Positions 44,274 through 52,513 of a stretch of DNA of 64,000 bases are shown here, in pieces (the stretch's first letter is position 1; each line of letters starts with the position of its first letter). Below the pieces are notes generated by a model. It saw only the letters and a program-made list of their open reading frames with translations, did not search any database and had not been told where the DNA came from. This DNA is from Bacteroidetes bacterium UBA2475. Its GTDB lineage: Bacteria; Bacteroidota; Bacteroidia; B-17B0; Aurantibacillaceae. Made by a program: the position numbers and the translations under genes. The stretch spans positions 372,001 to 436,000 of the forward strand of contig DDPF01000012.1 in NCBI GenBank assembly GCA_002342065.1, in the 5' to 3' direction.

Positions 44274-44884
44274 TATAGTTTAGAAAAATTAGTTAGTAAC
44301 TGCATCCCATATTTATGGCTTTTTTCGGGATGAAACTGGGTGCCATACACATTTTCGTTTTGAATGGCGGCGTCGAAATCGCTACCATAACCTGTTCTTA
44401 GAATTGAGTTGGTGCTATTATCGCAAACAACTTTATAAGAGTGAACAAAATAAAATCTGTGCTCGGGTGTAAAGCCTTCGGTTAATTTACTTGCTGTATT
44501 AACTTTTACAAAATTCCAGCCCATGTGCGGAATTTTTAGATCAGATGTTTCGTCGAATTTAAATTTTATTGTTTTTGCCGGTACAAGGTCTAATCCATTT
44601 AATACACCTTCTTCACTGCCTCTCGTTAACAACTGCATGCCCAAACAAATACCCAAAAAAGGGATCTTATCTACTTTAGCTTTGTGTACTAATATGGAAC
44701 GTAAATTTAATTCGTCAATTTTTTGGATCGCTGAGTCAAATGCACCAACACCGGGTAACAGAATTTTTTCTGCCGCTTCAATTTCTTTTATGTCGGAGGT
44801 AATTTTACTTGGCACATTAATACGCTTAAGCATATTTTGCACCGAACCCAAATTACCCAAACCGTAGTTAATTATTGTTATCAA
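44273..44884 (-). CDS. hisH: HisH-like glutaminase subunit for sugar amidotransferase
   Basis: 203-aa class I glutamine amidotransferase. Catalytic Cys80 in FLGICLGMQLL, and His185/Glu187 in GTQFHPEKSH, so the triad is intact. Provides ammonia from glutamine through the HisF-like barrel. Begins with TTG (MITIINYGLGNLGS, the normal HisH start) within the last 17 nt of the LpxD-like gene. Histidine biosynthesis is unlikely because no other his genes are near and its HisF partner lacks a catalytic Asp. Confidence 0.9.
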   Translation of the reverse strand: MITIINYGLGNLGSVQNMLKRINVPSKITSDIKEIEAAEKILLPGVGAFDSAIQKIDELNLRSILVHKAKVDKIPFLGICLGMQLLTRGSEEGVLNGLDLVPAKTIKFKFDETSDLKIPHMGWNFVKVNTASKLTEGFTPEHRFYFVHSYKVVCDNSTNSILRTGYGSDFDAAIQNENVYGTQFHPEKSHKYGMQLLTNFSKL

Positions 44885-45764
44885 ATTTTTTCTTTAAATT
44901 TTTCATAAATATGTCGTGAGGGACGGCAAAATTTCCCGTTACTCTTTCACTGGCAGCAACATCCTTTGTTATTACACTTCCTATCGTTAAAAATGCATTA
45001 TTACCTATTTTTATACCATGAGAAAGTGTAACACTTGGACCGATCCACACATCATCACCAATTGTAACACTACCTGATAACATGGCATTTCCAACTATTA
45101 GAACTCTTTTTCCAACATGACTTGCATGAGCAACATAAACATTATTGTCAATCTTTGTTTCATCATCTATTATAGTATCCCTAAATGAGAAGCCTCTATC
45201 AACAGTTGTTCCGGCACCAATTTCTACATTATTTTTGATGATTACTTTTCCCCCATGAAAAACAGGCAAAATTCCTTTGCTTGTTCTTTTGTATTCATAG
45301 CCAGTAGCTCCAATAACTACTGCAGGATCAATGATGCAATTATTTCCTATCTCAACATCAGCAAGGATTGTCGCATTAGGATGAATAATCGTATTTTCCC
45401 CAATTACAACATTAACATCACTAACGTAAGCTTTTGGATGAATTTTTGCAGTCGGATGGATCCTTGAAGGGAAAGTTGAATAATTTAATTCGCTTATTTT
45501 GTTTAAGTAAACATAGAAATAATATCGTGGTTCGTCGCATATTATATTAATTTTTCCCTTAATATTTGATGCAAGTTCCTTATTACAAACAACAACAGTA
45601 ATATTGTTGTTAGCGTTAATTTGATCAACAAAAACCGGATTATCTACAAAAGAAATACTTTTTGGATTTAATGTGTTGGACATTCCAAAATAATCACACT
45701 CAAACTCTTTTTCGGAATTTAAACCTGTATGCTTTTTTAATGAAATCTTGTCGATTTTTTCCAT
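44868..45764 (-). CDS. LpxD-like hexapeptide-repeat N-acyltransferase
   Basis: 298 aa. N-terminal uridine-binding-like domain of about 100 aa (NPKSISFVDNPVFVD), then a left-handed beta-helix with hexapeptide repeats from about 105 on (IHPTAKIHPKAYVSDVNVVIG through IGPSVTLSHG). The short C-terminal helix EKs are typical of LpxD. True LpxD is usually about 340 aa, and its lipid A partners are absent, so here it probably adds an acyl group to a 3-amino or 4-amino sugar nucleotide of the glycan. Shares a 17-nt overlap with hisH. Confidence 0.85.
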   Translation of the reverse strand: MEKIDKISLKKHTGLNSEKEFECDYFGMSNTLNPKSISFVDNPVFVDQINANNNITVVVCNKELASNIKGKINIICDEPRYYFYVYLNKISELNYSTFPSRIHPTAKIHPKAYVSDVNVVIGENTIIHPNATILADVEIGNNCIIDPAVVIGATGYEYKRTSKGILPVFHGGKVIIKNNVEIGAGTTVDRGFSFRDTIIDDETKIDNNVYVAHASHVGKRVLIVGNAMLSGSVTIGDDVWIGPSVTLSHGIKIGNNAFLTIGSVITKDVAASERVTGNFAVPHDIFMKNLKKKFDNNN

Positions 45765-45766
45765 TC

Positions 45767-46474
45767 TTATATAAAATTTTCTGCTTTCAAATATTCAAAC
45801 ACCGTCTGAGAGGCTTTAAAAGTTGAATGATGATTCTCAAGCAAATTAATAAGCATATCTCTTGTACCTGGCGTTTTCGTATTTCTATGTTTTAATAATT
45901 CTTCAGCATTTTGATAATGTGTCCTTGCATTATTATAGGTCTGTTCAGTATCCGTATTTAAATAAATGTGTATTGGGTGCATTGAAAATACATTTAACGG
46001 ATTTGTAAAAGTATTTATCTTAGTATCGTTAAAAGGATATTTATACATGAAATGAACATCATCTTCAAAATTATGTAATACTTTAACCAACCCATTCCAT
46101 AGCTTGTAGGGCGTGATCTCGTTCTTATAAGGTAAATTGGTATTAGCCTCATACTGAAAACCAAAATCTTTAAAGACCTGGAATAATGGAGTGCTTTGAA
46201 CTAAAGAATGTGAACGAACACCTTTAGCATTAGGAACAATCTCTAAAACTTTTTCTATAACTTCATTAATAGTTCCTTTTTGCTGATTCATTAATGGTAT
46301 AAAGTTAGGGTGAACCGCCAACTCAAAATTCTTATCTTGTTTAATTGAATCAATAACTGCTGATTGATGCGTACAAAAAAAAGTGCATTTTACATTGTAT
46401 TTATTAAATAATTCTATTGTATCCGCAATTACCGCTTCAGGGGCCCAATCAATATCACTTGTAAATAAATTCAT
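45767..46474 (-). CDS. WbmS-like polysaccharide deacetylase-fold protein
   Basis: 235 aa. NodB-like fold with FTSDIDWAPEAVI (DxD metal-binding start), FELAVHPNFIPL, GVRSHSLVQST and FSMHPIHIYLN. These match the WbmS type deacetylase-fold proteins of O-antigen loci. No signal peptide, so it acts in the cytoplasm, presumably on a nucleotide sugar or lipid-linked intermediate. Directly downstream (4 nt) of N-acetyl sugar amidotransferase copy 2, suggesting they handle the same N-acyl group. Exact reaction unknown. Confidence 0.78.
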   Translation of the reverse strand: MNLFTSDIDWAPEAVIADTIELFNKYNVKCTFFCTHQSAVIDSIKQDKNFELAVHPNFIPLMNQQKGTINEVIEKVLEIVPNAKGVRSHSLVQSTPLFQVFKDFGFQYEANTNLPYKNEITPYKLWNGLVKVLHNFEDDVHFMYKYPFNDTKINTFTNPLNVFSMHPIHIYLNTDTEQTYNNARTHYQNAEELLKHRNTKTPGTRDMLINLLENHHSTFKASQTVFEYLKAENFI

Positions 46475-46478
46475 TCTT

Positions 46479-47660
46479 TTAATCGTTAAAATTAACAGGA
46501 AAACAATACTTCATATAAAAACTTTTTGGAACAAGGTTGGATTTATACATTAAATAAAAGAATGGCCTTAATCTTTCGAAACGTTTTTTATAAGTTGGAT
46601 ATTCATACCAATATTTTGGTTTGGCTTTTAATACAGCTTCAAACTCACTATCATTATAACCCATTCTTTTTTTTACATACTCAACTAGATCTGGCTCTAC
46701 ATATGGTTTCGTTTCGTAATACTCTTTGATGGCTTCATCTCTGTCTTTTTTTCCGGTTCTTACTTGAGCCGACAAAGTATTGTTCCGATAGTCTATGTCA
46801 AATTTTTGGGGAAAGTAAACGCTATGACTAAATGCTGCCATCCTGTTCTCAAGGTGATGACCTCCGTAATACTTCCAATTAAATTCTTTTTCAAGAAGTT
46901 TTTTTGCTTCTTCTTTAGAATACTCCATATACCAAAAAGGTCTTATTTTTTTGATCCTTTTAAAAGCGATCCATTTTATAAATTTGGCGAATGTCATTAA
47001 CGGATATGTTTTCATCTTCAATTTACCAAACTTCTTATGAATGGACGAAATATATTTGCCGTCAAAATAGTTTTTTCCTAAAGGTGTTATTCCTTCTTCA
47101 TTAAATGAATGTCCTTCAATAATATAACTTACTCCAAATTTTGATGCAGCTCTGTATAAAATTTCAGCAACACCCAAATCAGTTGCAGCGTCTATCTCAG
47201 GTACGTTCGCAGCAAAAAAAGACCTATAAATATCATCCATTTCTTTATTATCCAGAACGTGTGTGAAAAGGTCGATATTGAGTTTTTCAGTCAACTTTAA
47301 GATATTTTCGGTAGCTATTGCTGTGTTATAAGTATTATCATAATGAACCGCCAATGGACGCAACTGATTTTGTATTGCCCAATACATAAGGTAAGATGAA
47401 TCAGTACCACCGCTAACTCCGATGACACAATCATATTTTTTATTTTTTCCAGATTTTTTAATTTCTAGTACAATTGAATCTAATATCGCCTGCCCTCCTG
47501 CTTGCCCTGTTTTGTATTCTTTGGTAAGAGTATCTATCATTTTACAATAATTACACACTCCCTTTTCATCAAAAGTAATCTGGGGAATACTTGAGTCATA
47601 AATACATTTTGAACATATTTTATATCCTTCTTCTAAGCTTCTTTTTTTTGTTGGTTCCAT
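46479..47660 (-). CDS. N-acetyl sugar amidotransferase (WbpG/PseA/LegF type), copy 2
   Basis: 393 aa. Zinc-knuckle cysteines C16, C19, C36, C39 (ICSKCIYD, VCNYCK), PP-loop GVSGGTDSSYLM near 81-92, and IIEGHSFNEEGITP near 195. Clearly homologous to copy 1 but divergent, so the two are old paralogues. This copy has WbmS-like, LpxD-like, HisH and HisF genes downstream, so the ammonia-supply proteins likely serve it. It probably converts an N-acetyl to an acetamidino group. Confidence 0.9.
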   Translation of the reverse strand: MEPTKKRSLEEGYKICSKCIYDSSIPQITFDEKGVCNYCKMIDTLTKEYKTGQAGGQAILDSIVLEIKKSGKNKKYDCVIGVSGGTDSSYLMYWAIQNQLRPLAVHYDNTYNTAIATENILKLTEKLNIDLFTHVLDNKEMDDIYRSFFAANVPEIDAATDLGVAEILYRAASKFGVSYIIEGHSFNEEGITPLGKNYFDGKYISSIHKKFGKLKMKTYPLMTFAKFIKWIAFKRIKKIRPFWYMEYSKEEAKKLLEKEFNWKYYGGHHLENRMAAFSHSVYFPQKFDIDYRNNTLSAQVRTGKKDRDEAIKEYYETKPYVEPDLVEYVKKRMGYNDSEFEAVLKAKPKYWYEYPTYKKRFERLRPFFYLMYKSNLVPKSFYMKYCFPVNFND

Positions 47661-47674
47661 TATAAAGCTTTCAA

Positions 47675-48643
47675 TTATTTTTTAAACCTGCCCGAATAAC
47701 AGGCTTCTTCTTGGTGAAGAAATTCAACTTGCAAATTATTTTTTTTGCCCATTTCTAAAAATTCTTCTTTAGAAAATCTTTTTGCATTGCTGGGTGCATA
47801 CCAATCAAAGTTAGTAGCTTTATTAAGATCAAAGCTCCAATCTTCTTTCCAGAAACATTTTAAAAAATTCCAATAAATAAATCGTTGGATATCATAAGTC
47901 CCGCCTTTAATGCCAAGCAAAGGAATGTCTGGACTTTCAAAACTTACTTTTAATTCAGAAAGGGTCTTACCCAGTATAACTAGTTGTTCTGAAAATTTCC
48001 ACATTTCTTCTTTACTTATCGTATGCGTAGCATTTCTGAAATAATCGTCAACCAACTCGCGGGGAAGAGCTTTTTTTGAATACACATAACAGGCAAATTC
48101 CCCATTCTTTGACGTGATATCTGAAAGATGATCAAATGTTTTTTGAGGATCTTCGGTATGCATGATCACCTGGTCGCAAACAGTAAAATCAATTACATTT
48201 TGTTTTAGTCCGGTATTGGCAATATCTCCTTTAATAAAAAAAAGATTTTTCTGTTCGGTAAATTTTTTTGCTGCAATATCGAGCGCATCAGAAATATCGA
48301 TCCCGATAACTGTAGCATGAGGGGCTAACTTTGCAAACCAGGATGCTTTGTAACCAAGGCCACAACCCGAATCTAAAATAGTTCTTTTATCGGCAAGAAA
48401 TTTCTTTAAGTTTTCTTCAGTCTCAAAGCCATATAATTTTAAGAACCAGTCGCATTGAAACGCGTACATTTTATCAATGTCTTTGTATTCGTCTACCTCT
48501 CCCCATTTATCACTGAAAATATCCTTGGTTTGTTCCTGGTTATTTTCTACAGCCTGGCCATTTTTTTTAAAAGCGGCTACATTCTCTTTTAGATCTATTT
48601 CCTGTGAGAAAAGGTTTTCCAATACTTTTTTTTGATCGCTCAT
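47675..48643 (-). CDS. Class I SAM-dependent methyltransferase
   Basis: 322 aa. N-terminal region of about 100 aa without a clear motif, then TILDSGCGLGYKASWFA (motif I), VIGIDISDAL and VIDFTVCDQVIMHTEDP (substrate-binding motif). The long C-terminal part has several Trp-rich stretches (FIYWNFLKCFWKEDW). Unlike simple sugar methyltransferases it is 50-70 aa longer. In the middle of the amidotransferase/methyltransferase block and 11 nt from the next methyltransferase. Target unknown; a terminal-sugar methyltransferase is possible. Confidence 0.82.
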   Translation of the reverse strand: MSDQKKVLENLFSQEIDLKENVAAFKKNGQAVENNQEQTKDIFSDKWGEVDEYKDIDKMYAFQCDWFLKLYGFETEENLKKFLADKRTILDSGCGLGYKASWFAKLAPHATVIGIDISDALDIAAKKFTEQKNLFFIKGDIANTGLKQNVIDFTVCDQVIMHTEDPQKTFDHLSDITSKNGEFACYVYSKKALPRELVDDYFRNATHTISKEEMWKFSEQLVILGKTLSELKVSFESPDIPLLGIKGGTYDIQRFIYWNFLKCFWKEDWSFDLNKATNFDWYAPSNAKRFSKEEFLEMGKKNNLQVEFLHQEEACYSGRFKK

Positions 48644-48654
48644 CTTTATACTAT

Positions 48655-49434
48655 TTATTTGCTTTTTTGAACTACATAAATACCCGCATAACTACACTCA
48701 TCAAATTTTTGATAAACTCCTGTACTTATATGTTGTTTATAGAACAATTCGTTAATTGGACTATCGTGCACAACTTTACCATTCGTAAGCATTGGGTGCG
48801 TTACTCTTGATCCAAATAAATAATCGCCAAAACCAACGTATTCACGAATAGTTCCTTTTGACCTTAAGTATGTTTCCAATTCTACGTTCTCAAATAATCT
48901 ATTATATTCAACCACATTAATAATTGAAAGATTATTTCTTTGACGATAAACGTTCAGCATGTCCCATCCTAACTGGTAACCTTCGCTAAAAAATAACAAA
49001 CCTCCCGGTTTTAAAACCTTGAAAAGGTTGTCTAGAGCTTTATACTGCATTTCTTTCTCAGGAAGATTTATGAGGCAGCGAATGCTCACAACAGCATCAA
49101 ATTGTGCAGTTGGAAATAATTTATCCAACTCCAAAACATCGTTTACTTTAAAATCAATGCCCGATTTTTTTGCAACAGCCTGTTCAATTAATGTTGGTGA
49201 ATAATCTACTCCTGTTATTTTTTTACACGATGATGCAAAACGAATGGTAGAAGTACCTTCTCCACATCCAACATCTAAAACGTTGTCGTTTGAATCCAAT
49301 CTATTCTCGATATGGTATTCATTTATCAATTGCATAAAAGGGTCGCGTGCGGTTGGTTTTAAACCATCACCATCTAATTCAGTTTTTCCGGCATCAAGCC
49401 AAAAGTTCTTTATTTTTTCGAATTTACTTTCCAT
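48655..49434 (-). CDS. Class I SAM-dependent methyltransferase
   Basis: 259 aa. Motif I is VLDVGCGEGTSTIRFA, followed by ITGVDYSPTLIEQA and FDAVVSIRCLINLPEKE. Normal length for a ubiquinone/menaquinone-type methyltransferase fold used on sugars in this kind of locus. ATG start, 29 nt after AsnB copy 3, the largest gap in the whole minus-strand block. No evidence for the position methylated. Confidence 0.85.
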   Translation of the reverse strand: MESKFEKIKNFWLDAGKTELDGDGLKPTARDPFMQLINEYHIENRLDSNDNVLDVGCGEGTSTIRFASSCKKITGVDYSPTLIEQAVAKKSGIDFKVNDVLELDKLFPTAQFDAVVSIRCLINLPEKEMQYKALDNLFKVLKPGGLLFFSEGYQLGWDMLNVYRQRNNLSIINVVEYNRLFENVELETYLRSKGTIREYVGFGDYLFGSRVTHPMLTNGKVVHDSPINELFYKQHISTGVYQKFDECSYAGIYVVQKSK

Positions 49435-49463
49435 GTATTCTGTTTTTTATATGTTATATGTTT

Positions 49464-51356
49464 TTAAATTAATTCGTTCTTTAAAAAGATCCTGCACCAC
49501 CATTCAAAATTCATAAAGCTCCATATCAATAAACGGTGGTTGATCCTGTGATTAAGATGTTCATCTACTACTTTTTGAACATACGCGTAATTAATATATT
49601 CGTAAGAAGCATTGTTCTTATTTAAAAGCAGCTCTTTAATATACTCTGCATTCTCGCCGCGATACCAACTTTCGTCAGGTGCTGAGAATCCTTGCTTTTT
49701 ACGGTTAATTATATTTTCAGGTAAAAAATCTGTCATTGCCTTACGCAATACATTTTTACCATCGTCATACTCTTTGTAAATATTTTTTTTGTCTTTAAAC
49801 TCGTTCTCGTTTATCTTTTTAATTTCTTTTGTAAGATTGCCCAGTTTATGTTTGACCGGAATTTTTTGTGCAAAAGCTACAAGGTCGTTATCCATAAATG
49901 GAAATCGTTCTTCGAGACCATTTGCCATAGATAATTTATCTCCGACAAGAAACAGGCTTGGCAAAAAAGTTTTTATTTCAAAGTAAAGCGAATTATTTAT
50001 GTGTTGTTCCGGCGTATCGTAACTTAGGTTATTATTGAAAGTAAAAACACGTTCAAAGATCTCTCTAGGCTCTTGAATATCTATTTTTTTAAAATGCTGC
50101 TTAGAAAAAAGCTCAGACTTATCGTTATCAGGAACTAATCGTTGCCAGAAACCATAATACTGATCAAAAAATTGTTGTTGGTTTAAAGCATTAAATACGC
50201 GGTAATAGCGCCATGGATAACCACCATATAATTCATCGCCACCGGTACCCTGCAAACAAACTTTTACAAACTTTGAAGCTAAACGTGAAATGTAATAGTT
50301 GGGATAACTCATTCCAACTTTCAGGTCTTCTAAATGATAAACAACTTTAGGCAGGCTCCAGGCCAAGTCACCGGCATTTATAACCTGTTCAAAATGTTCT
50401 GTTTTAAAAGCATTTGCCATTAATTCCGCGTCTCGCCTTTCATCATAATTTGCTTCAACACCAGTAACACTGCTCATATCAAAGCCGCATGTAAATGTAG
50501 ACATGCGTGGTATCATGCTTGATCCTACCGCCGTTATTGCCCCACTATCCATACCTCCTGAAAGATAAGCCCCAACTGGTACATCGGCCACCATTTGTCG
50601 TTTTACTGCTTGTTGAAATAAACGTAATGTTTCATTTTTCGCATCCTCAAACGACATCGATTCGTCTGTTTTTGAAAAATCATAATCCCACCAACTATTA
50701 TGCACCAATTGTTTAAAATCGTTTCCTATTTCGATTGTATTAGCAGGCGGGATCATGGCCACACCTTTAAATAAAGTCCTGAAAGAAAATAAATTCTGAA
50801 ACGTAAAATATTCGTTCAAAGCGCTTAGATCAACTTCTACTTTAAAAGCAGGGTGTTTCATAAAGGCTTTTATTTCTGATGCGAATAAAAAGGTATTTTC
50901 GTTATGCCAGTAATAAAGAGGTTTAATGCCAAATTTATCGCGGCTTAAATATATCTTTCGGTTGCTATGATTAAAAGCGCCAATAGCAAACATGCCATTT
51001 AATCGTTGAAAAAATACCGGGCCATAAGCTTCCAGTCCTTCAACAATAACTTCGGTATCAGTTGTAGAAGTAAATGTGTGTCCTTTATTTATAAGCTCTT
51101 GTCTTAGTTCTTTAAAATTATAAATGCAACCATTAAAAACAATTGTCCAGTTCTTTGTTTTAGAGTGCATTGGCTGCGCACCTTTTTCCGAAACATCTAT
51201 TATGGATAAACGACGATGCCCTAAAGCAATATTACCATCCATAAAAATACCTTTACCATCGGGGCCACGATGAGCCATAGCATTGGTCATGTTGGTGATG
51301 ACCAATTCTTCAGCTTTGTTCAGATCAAGGTTAATTATGCCGGTTATGCCGCACAT
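49464..51356 (-). CDS. asnB: Asparagine synthetase-like amidotransferase, copy 3
   Basis: 630 aa. MCGITGII with Cys2, LGHRRLSIIDVS, FNGCIYNFKEL (Cys in place of the usual Glu of NGEIYN), GAYLSGGMDSGAIT PP-loop near 266, LQGTGGDELYGGYPWRY, and RKKQGFSAPDESW. The E to C change in the glutamine-binding loop and the longer C-terminal half set it apart from copies 1 and 2. It lies 3 nt from an aminotransferase gene. Likely amidates a carboxylate; whether it uses glutamine efficiently is uncertain. Confidence 0.88.
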   Translation of the reverse strand: MCGITGIINLDLNKAEELVITNMTNAMAHRGPDGKGIFMDGNIALGHRRLSIIDVSEKGAQPMHSKTKNWTIVFNGCIYNFKELRQELINKGHTFTSTTDTEVIVEGLEAYGPVFFQRLNGMFAIGAFNHSNRKIYLSRDKFGIKPLYYWHNENTFLFASEIKAFMKHPAFKVEVDLSALNEYFTFQNLFSFRTLFKGVAMIPPANTIEIGNDFKQLVHNSWWDYDFSKTDESMSFEDAKNETLRLFQQAVKRQMVADVPVGAYLSGGMDSGAITAVGSSMIPRMSTFTCGFDMSSVTGVEANYDERRDAELMANAFKTEHFEQVINAGDLAWSLPKVVYHLEDLKVGMSYPNYYISRLASKFVKVCLQGTGGDELYGGYPWRYYRVFNALNQQQFFDQYYGFWQRLVPDNDKSELFSKQHFKKIDIQEPREIFERVFTFNNNLSYDTPEQHINNSLYFEIKTFLPSLFLVGDKLSMANGLEERFPFMDNDLVAFAQKIPVKHKLGNLTKEIKKINENEFKDKKNIYKEYDDGKNVLRKAMTDFLPENIINRKKQGFSAPDESWYRGENAEYIKELLLNKNNASYEYINYAYVQKVVDEHLNHRINHRLLIWSFMNFEWWCRIFLKNELI

Positions 51357-51359
51357 GTT

Positions 51360-52508
51360 TTATTTAATAGCTTTAATTTTTTCAACTATGTAATGAAAAT
51401 CTTCCTCTACCATTTTATTGTGTAATGGTATTGACATTGAATACTCGTTACACGCAAAGGCTCCAGGAAAATCTTGCGGTTTTAAATTATAATTTGTTGC
51501 ATAATAACCCAGCATATGCACCGCGTGAGTGCCAGGCCTCGTGCTAATGCCATTTTGTTGCAAATATTCCATTATATCATTCCGTTTCATTGGTGATTTT
51601 GTTTCATCAATGAATAGCACATAACTTTGCCAGCCATGTTTATAACCCTTTGCAACCTGGGGCGTACGTAACCATGAAATATTACCTAATTCTTTCGAAT
51701 AAAAATCTGCCCATTTTTGGCGCTCATCAATAAATTTATCTAATTTTTTAATTTGAACTACACCAACCGCACCTTGAAGATCTGTCATGCGGTAATTAAA
51801 TCCGGATAAATTAAACTCCGGTAAAATATATGGCTTAGGGCCTTTGTGACGTTGCTCTTCGCTCATAGATGCGCCGTGATTTCGTAGCATATCCATATAA
51901 TTAGCTGCTTCTTCGTTATTGGTAGTTAACATTCCACCCTCGCCTGTTGTAACAGATTTACGGGGGTGAAGAGAGAAACAACCAATATCGCCCAAACTTC
52001 CTGCAGGCCTATCCATATAACCTGAGCCCGCTGCACAAGCTGCATCCTCAACAATTTTTAAATTCGGGAACTCAGCTTTTATAGCATCTATATCAGTACA
52101 CAAACCAAATAAATGAACCGGAATTATTGCTTTTGTTTTTGAAGTAACTTTTTCTTTTATTTTTTTTACATCAATATTAAATGTAACCGGATCAACATCC
52201 GCAAAAACCGGTATGGCATTGCAATATATAACTGCGTTAGCCGTACTTACCCAGGTAAAAGCAGGCACAATAACTTCGTCTCCGGGTTTTACACCAACAG
52301 CTAATAGTGCCAAATGCAAAGCCGTTGTACAGTTGCTTACCGCTAAAGCATGTTTTACGTTGTGACGGTCTGCAAATAGTTTTTGCAACTCCGCTACTTT
52401 TGGCCCTTGCGTTAACCAACCGCTAAAGATAGGTTCTTTTAATGCCTCCCATTCTTCTTGCCCCATCATGGGTTGCGATATTTGAATGATCCGTTTTGTT
52501 AATTCCAT
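51360..52508 (-). CDS. DegT/DnrJ/EryC1-family sugar aminotransferase
   Basis: 382 aa, PLP-dependent. ISQPMMGQEEWEAL start, VSNCTTALHLALLA, GDEVIVPAFTWVSTANAV, and FSLHPRKSVTTGEGGM with the PLP lysine. Resembles GDP-perosamine synthase or ArnB/PseC relatives, but cannot be assigned to one. The 4-amino sugar it makes may be the one acted on by the AsnB or acyltransferase genes nearby. Starts with ATG, 5 nt after the MBOAT gene. Confidence 0.88.
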   Translation of the reverse strand: MELTKRIIQISQPMMGQEEWEALKEPIFSGWLTQGPKVAELQKLFADRHNVKHALAVSNCTTALHLALLAVGVKPGDEVIVPAFTWVSTANAVIYCNAIPVFADVDPVTFNIDVKKIKEKVTSKTKAIIPVHLFGLCTDIDAIKAEFPNLKIVEDAACAAGSGYMDRPAGSLGDIGCFSLHPRKSVTTGEGGMLTTNNEEAANYMDMLRNHGASMSEEQRHKGPKPYILPEFNLSGFNYRMTDLQGAVGVVQIKKLDKFIDERQKWADFYSKELGNISWLRTPQVAKGYKHGWQSYVLFIDETKSPMKRNDIMEYLQQNGISTRPGTHAVHMLGYYATNYNLKPQDFPGAFACNEYSMSIPLHNKMVEEDFHYIVEKIKAIK

Positions 52509-52513
52509 AGTTT

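Noticed and set aside
43524..44884. Histidine biosynthesis genes
   Set aside because: HisF-like protein has Leu11 instead of the catalytic Asp, no other his genes are near, and the neighbours are sugar amidotransferase genes.
44868..45764. Lipid A biosynthesis gene lpxD
   Set aside because: No other lpx, fabZ or bam-type genes are adjacent, the protein is shorter than typical LpxD, and it overlaps hisH in a sugar-modification run.
25155..51356. Housekeeping asparagine synthesis
   Set aside because: Three diverged copies in one glycan locus, each tied to glycosyltransferases or aminotransferases by overlaps, fit sugar amidation better.
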